Shown here in pieces: positions 1 through 5,203 of a stretch of 6,525 nt of DNA. Source of the DNA: an uncultured Saprospiraceae bacterium (GTDB lineage: Bacteria; Bacteroidota; Bacteroidia; Chitinophagales; Saprospiraceae); the NCBI GenBank assembly GCA_937864255.1, contig CALMIT010000473.1, positions 1 to 6,525 of the forward strand. The letters are read 5' to 3'. How positions within the stretch are numbered: the stretch's first letter is position 1; each line of letters starts with the position of its first letter. The translations under genes were made by a program, and so were the position numbers. Under the pieces are notes generated by a model that saw only the letters and a list, made by a program, of their open reading frames with translations, did not search any database and was not told the origin of the DNA.

Positions 1-711
1 CCGTGCTTCGTAACCTTCTTTGTAAAAATAGCGCGAACTATCCGGCGTATGCACCTCGTCTATCAGCAAAATTTCATCGCCCGCTTTTCCGAATTCATAT
101 TTCGTATCCACCAAAATCAAACCGCGCTCAGCGGCCATCTCCGTTCCTTTTTTAAAAAGTGCATACGTGTAACTTTCTATCACAGCGTAATCCTCGGCGC
201 TCACGATGCCTTTGCGAAGAATTTCTTCTTTTGAAATATCCTCGTCGTGTCCCTCGTCGGCTTTGGTGGACGGCGTGATGATGGGCTGTGGCAAGCGGTC
301 ATTTTCTTTCAATCCCTCCGGTAGCGCTACGCCGCAGAGTATTCTTTTGCCGGCTTTGTACTCGCGCCAGGCGTGTCCGGCGAGGTAGCCGCGTATTACC
401 ATTTCTACTTTGAAAGGCGTGCACATTTTTCCGATGGACACATTTGGATCGGGCGTGGCGAGCAGCCAGTTAGGCACTATTGATCGCGTAGCTTCCAAAA
501 AATGCGCGGCAATTTGATTCAACACCTGCCCTTTAAAAGGAATCGGGCGCGGCAGCACGTGATCAAATGCCGAAATCCGGTCGCTGGCTACCATGACGAG
601 CCGGTCGCCGACGGTGTACACGTCGCGTACTTTGCCTTTGTAAAAGCCGGTTTGATTGGGTAGCTGAAAGTGCGTTTCCCGAACACATTTGTCTTCCAAG
701 GACATGGTCAT
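1..711 (-). CDS. purC: SAICAR synthase (phosphoribosylaminoimidazole-succinocarboxamide synthase), C-terminus cut off by the window edge
   Basis: This enzyme joins CAIR and L-aspartate with ATP to make SAICAR, a step of de novo purine synthesis in the cytoplasm. I translated the reverse strand by hand: 237 residues are visible and the frame is still open at base 1. Family motifs are easy to see: GKVRDVY at residues 26-32 (nucleotide-binding hairpin), SDRISAFD at 43-50, RGYLAGHAWREY at 107-118, the TPSTK...GHDEDIS region from 147, and the two signature blocks LVDTKYEFG (200-208) and DEVHTPDSSR (218-227). This is the longer, yeast Ade1-like form of about 300 residues, so perhaps 60-80 C-terminal residues lie outside. 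ATG codons at 711 and 705 are in frame (MTMSLED); I chose 711, but 705 is possible. It lies 61 bases downstream of the DUF4350 gene and has its own promoter element at 726-733, so it is probably a separate unit. The family assignment is very secure. Confidence 0.96.
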   Translation of the reverse strand, partial: MTMSLEDKCVRETHFQLPNQTGFYKGKVRDVYTVGDRLVMVASDRISAFDHVLPRPIPFKGQVLNQIAAHFLEATRSIVPNWLLATPDPNVSIGKMCTPFKVEMVIRGYLAGHAWREYKAGKRILCGVALPEGLKENDRLPQPIITPSTKADEGHDEDISKEEILRKGIVSAEDYAVIESYTYALFKKGTEMAAERGLILVDTKYEFGKAGDEILLIDEVHTPDSSRYFYKEGYEAR

Positions 712-725
712 TTATTTTTCGGCGG

Positions 726-733
726 CAAAGGTA
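726..733 (-). promoter_or_regulatory. Bacteroidota -7 promoter element TACCTTTG for purC
   Basis: On the minus strand TACCTTTG matches the Bacteroidota housekeeping sigma consensus TAnnTTTG at every fixed position. It ends 14 bases before the purC ATG at 711. With transcription starting some 5-8 bases downstream, the leader would be only about 6-10 bases of A-rich sequence (AAAAATAAATG). I do not see a matching -33 TTTG at the usual 19-21 base spacing; the sequence there is GC-rich, so the call rests on the -7 element and its position. Confidence 0.55.
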
Positions 734-772
734 GAAATTTTGAAACGAGGGACGCCGACTTGCCGGGCGGGA

Positions 773-2053
773 TTATTTTCTGATTTTAAAAAATTCTTCC
801 TGTAGTTTGTGAAAATCCATCAGCGTTTTTTCAGACACAAAATTGGAGTTGAGGATGTTTTTGTACATGAAAACAATTTTTTCGAGCAGTTCCTTCGGCA
901 CTTCCGATTTTTGGTGCAACTGCAAAATAAAAGCCTCGTCCCAGTCTTTTAGCGGCAGGTAGTAGCGTTCGCGGATGTGATTTTGCAAAAATTTCATTTT
1001 CTGAATGCAGACCTGTTTCGGACTGCCTTGTTGGAAATAAAGCCTTCCGATAGTTTTGATAAATTCCAGCGAAGTATTGGTGTTCGGCTCAAGCACCGGG
1101 ACAATGCGCTGGCGGCGGCGCGCATAAAAAATCGCGTAAAGCAAACCCAAAGTCAGTAATAAATACCAGGCCCAGGCCAGCGGCGGCTGTGCAAGTACAA
1201 AATTGAGCGGCGACTCTCCGGGGCGATTAGACTGCGACCGACCGTTGCGCCTTTGGGTAAGCAATTCTTCTTCAGACCTTTTCAGATCAAAATAGATCGT
1301 TCCTTCCGAGAAGTAGGAAAATACTTTCTCCACATATTCCAGTTTTTTTTCTTCCAGCAGGTGATAATTTGTGAAAACGAGCGGCGTGGAGTGCAGCAAC
1401 ACCGTGCCGTCGCCGAAAGGTATGCTCAGATAATTTACCTGATCGTCTATGTTTCCCAGATTTGCGTAATCTGACCACAAAGAATCACAGTAAGTTTCGG
1501 TCATAAAAAATGACCACAAATACCTGCCCGACGGCGCGCCTCGCAGCACGTAGTTGTACTCAAATCCATCTTGATCGGCGAGGTCAGGGTAAGAAAAATT
1601 CAGCCGGACGGAGGTATCGCGGTAATCAGATTCATAATAAAGCCAGTTTTCACCCTCGCAATCTGGTGGTAAAATTTCGCTTAAAAAGTCAAAGGGAGCA
1701 GTTTTGGAAGAAAAAAAAGCAGTGTTGCCTGCGGCAACAAAATCCAGAAGCACCCGAGTTTCTACGGAGTCCAGGTGAAAAGAAGCTCCGACAAACACAT
1801 AATTTGAGCCGCTTTGCGGCCTGGAAAGTTGCGCGACAAAATCGTCGTCGCTGAGCTTGTAAAAACTTTCTCCGGGGAAAAATTTTTCGAGTAACTGTAC
1901 TAAAATTTTTGTACCGTAAGGCTCTTTGCTGGCCGCGCTGTAAGTCTCTTTCCAGTCGTGTTTCAATTTTTCACCTCCGAAAAAATAAAATAATGCGACC
2001 ACAGCTATCGCCGCCAAAAGCCAAAATATCGTTGTATTGCGACTTGAACGCAT
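773..2053 (-). CDS. DUF4350-domain inner-membrane protein
   Basis: A 426-residue protein of unknown function. A hydrophobic segment at residues 8-25 acts as an N-terminal anchor. A roughly 260-residue, probably periplasmic, region follows; it opens with the DUF4350-type stretch at residues 34-60 (DWKETYSAASKEPYG, then a Leu-rich helix and FFPGE) and continues with alternating strands such as YVFVGASF (85-92). A second membrane segment at 291-311 ends in a positive cluster (ARRRQR), and the last ~110 residues are a helical, probably cytoplasmic, tail. This N-in, two-helix layout is usual for Bacteroidota DUF4350 proteins, whose fold is thought to resemble the GldG/class I amidotransferase-like family; I see no catalytic triad to claim. 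It starts 12 bases after the stop of the acyltransferase-like gene and is almost certainly co-transcribed with it. Relatives often sit beside MoxR ATPase, DUF58 and DUF4129 genes; none is visible here. ATG at 2053, preceded by A-rich sequence, is the only sensible start. Confidence 0.85.
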   Translation of the reverse strand: MRSSRNTTIFWLLAAIAVVALFYFFGGEKLKHDWKETYSAASKEPYGTKILVQLLEKFFPGESFYKLSDDDFVAQLSRPQSGSNYVFVGASFHLDSVETRVLLDFVAAGNTAFFSSKTAPFDFLSEILPPDCEGENWLYYESDYRDTSVRLNFSYPDLADQDGFEYNYVLRGAPSGRYLWSFFMTETYCDSLWSDYANLGNIDDQVNYLSIPFGDGTVLLHSTPLVFTNYHLLEEKKLEYVEKVFSYFSEGTIYFDLKRSEEELLTQRRNGRSQSNRPGESPLNFVLAQPPLAWAWYLLLTLGLLYAIFYARRRQRIVPVLEPNTNTSLEFIKTIGRLYFQQGSPKQVCIQKMKFLQNHIRERYYLPLKDWDEAFILQLHQKSEVPKELLEKIVFMYKNILNSNFVSEKTLMDFHKLQEEFFKIRK

Positions 2054-2065
2054 AGTTTTATTTTT

Positions 2066-3613
2066 TCAACTCACTTCTTTTTTCAAAGCCTCGATAGTGG
2101 CCAGCGGCACATCATTCAAATCAAGAATCATAAACCCGTCCAGCACGTCCGAAAAATTTGGATCTACGTTGAAGCTGATAAATTTCGCGTTTTGTTTTAC
2201 GTATTGCTTTAGCAAAACAGGAATCCGAAAATGTTCCGGCTCTATGTCTTCGATAAAATTATCCAAAGCATTCAATTCCGCTGGCAGATTTCGCAATAAA
2301 AGGTCTATGTCCACTTTTTCGGTGCGCACTTTGAAAGGTTTGCGCGGTTTCAAGAATTTGGACAATTCATGGTCGAAAAAATAGCGCTTAATAAACTCAA
2401 CGATGATGCTTTTTGACACATTTGAGTAATACTTACTGATGCTGAGCGGACCGTAGAGATAGCGATATTGCGGATTTTTAAGCAGGAAAAACAGGATGCC
2501 GCGCCACAATAAAAAAAGCGGCAAACGCTTTTTCTGATAATCTTCCACGATATAAGACCTGCCTAGTTCTACTGATTTTTGAATAATCGGATAAAAGCCG
2601 GTCTCAATTTTGAAAAGGCTGCTGATGTAAAAACCTTCTATCCCGTATTTGTTAAAGATCTCGTCTCCCTCTCCGAGCCTGTAGCCACCGACAATTCTTT
2701 TTTCTTCCCGGTCCCAAATGATGAGTTGCAGATAGTACAAGTCAAATTCATCCAAATCCAGCGGCTTGCCTGTGCCTTCGCCCACGCTCCTGAAAGTTAT
2801 TTCGCGGAGGCGACCGATTTCGGTCAGTGTGTTGGGTATTTGTTTGGCCGCGGCAACTACCACGTCAAAATTTGCCTGGGAGGCAATCAGATTTGAAAAA
2901 GTAAGCTGCTCGATCTCCCGGATGATGAGTTCCGGTGACACCGGTTCGATGATTTTTTCCTGCTCATTTTTTGGAGTGGGAAGCGTAAATTCGAAAAACT
3001 TTTTCACCTCAAGTCCGGTGCCCAGCGCAAAAATTTTGGAACGGACAAATTTCCAAAAGCGCTTGTCAAATTGCTGCTGATCGTCCACCGAAACCAGGCT
3101 GCCGATGCGCACCGTAATTTTGGTATCGCGCAAATCTCCCGACTGGCGTAATTTATAAAGCAGTTTTTTTCTGTCAGGCGAATCCAGCCTCACTAGCAAA
3201 ATGGGGAGCCGCGCGTTGCGCAGCGTTTTAAAAAGATTGCGAATATGGTGCTGTCGCGTAATCGTCTCAATACGAAAGCCTGAAAAATCTACCAGCACAG
3301 CCAGCGCCGACTGCTGCATCTTTTCCTCGTCAATGGTTTTCAAAAATGTTTCCAGAAAGTATTTCGGGTTTTGAAAAAGATTCAAATGGAATGAGGATGA
3401 AAAAAAATAGTCATCCAACTGGCTGGAAACCCCCGGCGGTTTTTCGGAAAGCAGCTTGAAAGACGGGTAGGCAGTAGCAAAAATCTGGATCAGTATCAGT
3501 TCGTCAACTACATCCGATAGTCTGTTGGCTACAATTAAAAAAGGCGTGTTTTTAGGAATGCGACTCAAATCACTGGCATTGACTTCCAACTCAATACCTC
3601 GCTCTGCCAACAA
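2066..3613 (-). CDS. OlsF-like fused protein: degenerate PlsC-type acyltransferase domain plus GNAT-type N-acyltransferase domain
   Basis: 515 residues from a TTG start. The C-terminal half (about 260-430) resembles the OlsB/hemolysin-type N-acyltransferases that attach a hydroxy-fatty acyl group to the amine of an amino acid (ornithine or glycine) to make aminolipids. Typical features are REITFRSVGEGTG (270-282), a WDREEKRIVGGYRLGEG block (300-316), ELGRSYI (349-355), a conserved KRLPLFLLWRGI stretch (362-373) and PRKPFKV (423-429). A conserved tail (460-512) follows. The N-terminal half (7-200) resembles the lysophospholipid acyltransferase domain of OlsF-type fusions and keeps the KITVRIGSLVS strand (165-175). 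However, the usual NHPxGGxD-type motif reads NRLSDVVD (30-37), with Arg for the catalytic His, and the FPxGE-type motif reads LVDFSGFR (107-114). O-acylation is therefore doubtful, while N-acylation is plausible. No ATG or GTG exists in frame upstream, so TTG at 3613 (or 3610) is the only ordinary start. It is co-transcribed with the DUF4350 gene. Substrate unknown. Confidence 0.85.
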   Translation of the reverse strand: MLAERGIELEVNASDLSRIPKNTPFLIVANRLSDVVDELILIQIFATAYPSFKLLSEKPPGVSSQLDDYFFSSSFHLNLFQNPKYFLETFLKTIDEEKMQQSALAVLVDFSGFRIETITRQHHIRNLFKTLRNARLPILLVRLDSPDRKKLLYKLRQSGDLRDTKITVRIGSLVSVDDQQQFDKRFWKFVRSKIFALGTGLEVKKFFEFTLPTPKNEQEKIIEPVSPELIIREIEQLTFSNLIASQANFDVVVAAAKQIPNTLTEIGRLREITFRSVGEGTGKPLDLDEFDLYYLQLIIWDREEKRIVGGYRLGEGDEIFNKYGIEGFYISSLFKIETGFYPIIQKSVELGRSYIVEDYQKKRLPLFLLWRGILFFLLKNPQYRYLYGPLSISKYYSNVSKSIIVEFIKRYFFDHELSKFLKPRKPFKVRTEKVDIDLLLRNLPAELNALDNFIEDIEPEHFRIPVLLKQYVKQNAKFISFNVDPNFSDVLDGFMILDLNDVPLATIEALKKEVS

Positions 3614-3677
3614 TTTTTGCGTGATTTGAATGATCGGGTTGATGGTTTTCGCTTTTAAAAAATGTGAACGAAAAATA

Positions 3678-4070
3678 TCAGTAAACCAGTTCTTCCGGCC
3701 GCAATTTATCCACGGTAGGGTACGCGCTTGGATAGTCTTTTTTCAGCGCATACAAGATTTTGTATGTTTCAAGGCGCGTGCGATAAGCGCCGGCTCTCAA
3801 CTTATAATATGGTCTGGTATGTACCCAATCCACGGTTATGTACGGGTATAACGACTGAAATTTTTGTTTTTCACTTTCCACTTTTTGTCGGTCGGTAGTA
3901 GCGAGCAGCTGAATACGCCAGCCTTCCACTTCGGGCTTCATCCGGTTGTTGTCTGCAAATTTTTGCATCATAGCGGCGATGGGCGGCGCTTCATAAACCA
4001 CCACGCCCTGTGCTTCGGCCCTTATATTTAAAAATGTGATTAGTATTACTGCAGCGAGTATATTTTTCAT
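3678..4070 (-). CDS. Small exported SPOR-domain protein
   Basis: I chose the ATG at 4070, giving 130 residues that begin MKNILAAVILITFLNIRAEAQ. This is a clean signal peptide with a Lys, a hydrophobic core and an AEA-Q cleavage site at about residue 21/22. An ATG at 4082 adds only MIRE and is less likely. After a short linker (APPIAAMMQKF...) comes a SPOR-type repeat from about residue 49 to 121 (GWRIQLLATTDRQKV..., then YYKLRAGAYRTRLETYKIL and a final YPTVDKL strand), matching the family's beta-alpha-beta, beta-alpha-beta pattern. SPOR domains bind denuded glycan strands of peptidoglycan, often at division septa. Here there is no membrane anchor after cleavage, so the protein should be free in the periplasm, a common small form in Bacteroidota. 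It has a good promoter match just upstream (4109-4139) and the next gene starts 64 bases after its stop, so it probably leads the operon. The binding role is inferred from the family. Confidence 0.87.
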   Translation of the reverse strand: MKNILAAVILITFLNIRAEAQGVVVYEAPPIAAMMQKFADNNRMKPEVEGWRIQLLATTDRQKVESEKQKFQSLYPYITVDWVHTRPYYKLRAGAYRTRLETYKILYALKKDYPSAYPTVDKLRPEELVY

Positions 4071-4108
4071 TTCCCGTATCATTTACTATTTGAAAAAAAC
4101 TTAGACAG

Positions 4109-4139
4109 CAAACCTAGTAAATTTTAAGGACGTAGAAAA
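4109..4139 (-). promoter_or_regulatory. Bacteroidota-type promoter for the SPOR / acyltransferase-like / DUF4350 operon
   Basis: The minus strand carries TAGGTTTG at 4116-4109, a full match to TAnnTTTG, and TTTT at 4139-4136 (three of four for the -33 TTTG) with a 19-base spacer. Transcription would begin near 4102, leaving a leader of about 30 bases before the ATG at 4070. Both parts and the spacing fit the Bacteroidota housekeeping promoter, but this region is AT-rich, so a chance match is possible. Confidence 0.5.
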
Positions 4140-4198
4140 GCATTTGCCGAAAGGCAGGCTGACTTTTTCGTATTATTCGTATCCAAAAAAGGTTAAAA

Positions 4199-4840
4199 TT
4201 ACAGTAATTCCGGTCCTGCGGAAGTACCGATTCTTTCGGCGCCGGCGCGGATCATCGCCGCGGCAGCTTCTTTCGTACGAATGCCGCCGGAAGCTTTTAT
4301 TTTAATCGTTGGGGGAAGGATGGAGCGCAAAAAACTCACCACCTCTTCTGAAGCGCCGGGTCCATTGAAACCCGTAGAGGTTTTCACAAAATTGACTCCT
4401 GAATTGATACAAATGGAACAAACTTTTTCGATTTCTTCTTTGGTGAGCAGTCCTGTTTCGAGGATAATTTTGATGACTCTGCCTTTCAGGTGAACGGCTC
4501 TGGTCATACTCTCGATATCATTTTGTACAAAATTCCAGTTGCCGTTTTTTACGGCACAAATATTAATCACTACATCAAACTCGTCTGCCCCATCGTCCAG
4601 AGCGCGTTTTATTTCTTCGACTTTTGCCGGCGTGGAGGAATAACCCGAAGGAAAACCAATCACTGTGGACACTTTTACCGCGCTGTTTTCCAAAACCTGC
4701 TTGGCTTCTTTGACATAAAATGGCGGTATGCAAACTGCTTTGAAATGGTGGTTCAAAGCTTCTTTACAGACTTTTTCAATATCCGCCAAAGTACAGTCGG
4801 GTTTCAAAATCGTGTGATCGATCACATTAGCCAGGCTCAT
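4199..4840 (-). CDS. deoC: Deoxyribose-phosphate aldolase
   Basis: A class I aldolase that splits 2-deoxy-D-ribose 5-phosphate into glyceraldehyde 3-phosphate and acetaldehyde, letting the cell use the sugar of scavenged deoxynucleosides; cytoplasmic. With the ATG at 4840 the protein is 213 residues (MSLANVIDHTILKP...), the length of the short bacterial/archaeal DeoC group rather than the ~259-residue E. coli form. All key residues are present: Asp89 in DEFDVVINI, the Schiff-base Lys153 in NFVKTSTGF, the proton-relay Lys182 in IKASGGIR, and a phosphate-binding RIGTSAG loop near the end (203-209). The frame stays open for 31 codons further upstream to a GTG at 4933, but that peptide (rich in Arg, Lys and Leu) has no family resemblance and DeoC proteins normally begin around the LIDHT motif, so 4840 is the start. 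No other deo gene (deoA, deoD, cdd) is visible. Next on the transcript side, 128 bases away, is the SPOR gene with its own promoter, so deoC may be a single-gene unit. Confidence 0.95.
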   Translation of the reverse strand: MSLANVIDHTILKPDCTLADIEKVCKEALNHHFKAVCIPPFYVKEAKQVLENSAVKVSTVIGFPSGYSSTPAKVEEIKRALDDGADEFDVVINICAVKNGNWNFVQNDIESMTRAVHLKGRVIKIILETGLLTKEEIEKVCSICINSGVNFVKTSTGFNGPGASEEVVSFLRSILPPTIKIKASGGIRTKEAAAAMIRAGAERIGTSAGPELL

Positions 4841-5135
4841 AAATTTTTGGGTCGTTTTATGGTGTCGTGAAAGCTTATAAGACAGACGCAATAATTTTCC
4901 TCGGGGCGAAAGATACAGTAAAACCCCGGTCACCGCCTAAAAAATTTTAAAATAAAAAACATTTTAAATACTTAGCGGCTTTTAGGCCGCGGGGAATTAA
5001 TCTTATAAAATTTTCTGATTCAGCTAATTATATTTTAGAGCATTGAGATATTCTTTCAAAAATTTTGATATGTTAATATTCGAAACAAAAAAATCTCGGC
5101 GGCGGATGTACCTCCCGGCGGCGTCATTGTTACCG
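4841..5135. other. AT-rich intergenic region upstream of deoC
   Basis: No convincing gene lies here. The stretch is strongly AT-rich apart from two GC-rich patches: one at 4975-4994, with a 5-bp inverted repeat GCGGC/GCCGC around a 6-base loop, and one at 5097-5123, where CGGCGGCG occurs twice (5097-5104 and 5116-5123). Possible deoC promoter elements on the minus strand are weak: TATCTTTC at 4915-4908 (seven of eight to TAnnTTTG, leader about 60 bases) and AATTTTTG at 5064-5057 with TTTG at 5089-5086 (spacer 21, leader over 200 bases). A 23-codon frame at 5127-5056 (minus) is too short to call. No riboswitch motif was recognised. Confidence 0.6.
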
Positions 5136-5180
5136 AATAAAAAGAAGACGGATTTTTACATACTTGCAAAATCCGTCTTC
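5136..5180 (-). terminator. Intrinsic terminator after the TPR gene
   Basis: A perfect 13-bp inverted repeat, GAAGACGGATTTT / AAAATCCGTCTTC (arms 5168-5180 and 5144-5156), flanks an 11-base loop. Read on the minus strand it is followed at once by TTTTTATT (5143-5136). It begins 23 bases beyond the TPR stop codon. The opposite strand has no U-run after the stem, so it acts for the TPR transcript only. This separates the TPR gene from deoC. Confidence 0.88.
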
Positions 5181-5203
5181 AAGGAGATTTGAATTGGATA
5201 TGA

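Noticed and set aside
1510..1854. Plus-strand open frame of 114 codons
   Set aside because: It lies wholly inside the DUF4350 gene on the other strand, is rich in Arg and Gln, and has no recognisable domain; an antisense shadow.
2579..3080. Plus-strand open frames of about 105 codons (2579-2896 and 2766-3080)
   Set aside because: Both are antisense to the well-supported acyltransferase-like gene and show no family resemblance.
3670..3677. TATTTTTC as an internal promoter for the acyltransferase-like gene
   Set aside because: One mismatch to TAnnTTTG in an AT-rich stretch and no -33 partner recognised; chance match likely.
4145..4156. Short hairpin TGCC-GAAA-GGCA downstream of deoC as a terminator
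   Set aside because: Only 4 bp of continuous stem and, on the minus strand, no clean T-run directly after it; too weak to call.
4182..4191. CCAAAAAAGG, a CArG-box-like palindromic pattern
   Set aside because: That motif is a eukaryotic transcription factor site; here it is simply an A-run in an AT-rich gap.
4841..4933. N-terminal extension of deoC to a GTG at 4933, giving 244 residues
   Set aside because: The extra 31 residues are basic and unlike DeoC; the family begins close to the LIDHT-type motif, which is 6 residues after ATG 4840.
5056..5127. 23-codon minus-strand frame as a small protein gene
   Set aside because: Too short, no promoter or conserved feature, and its beginning is the GC-rich repeat patch; noted as a finding but not called as a gene.
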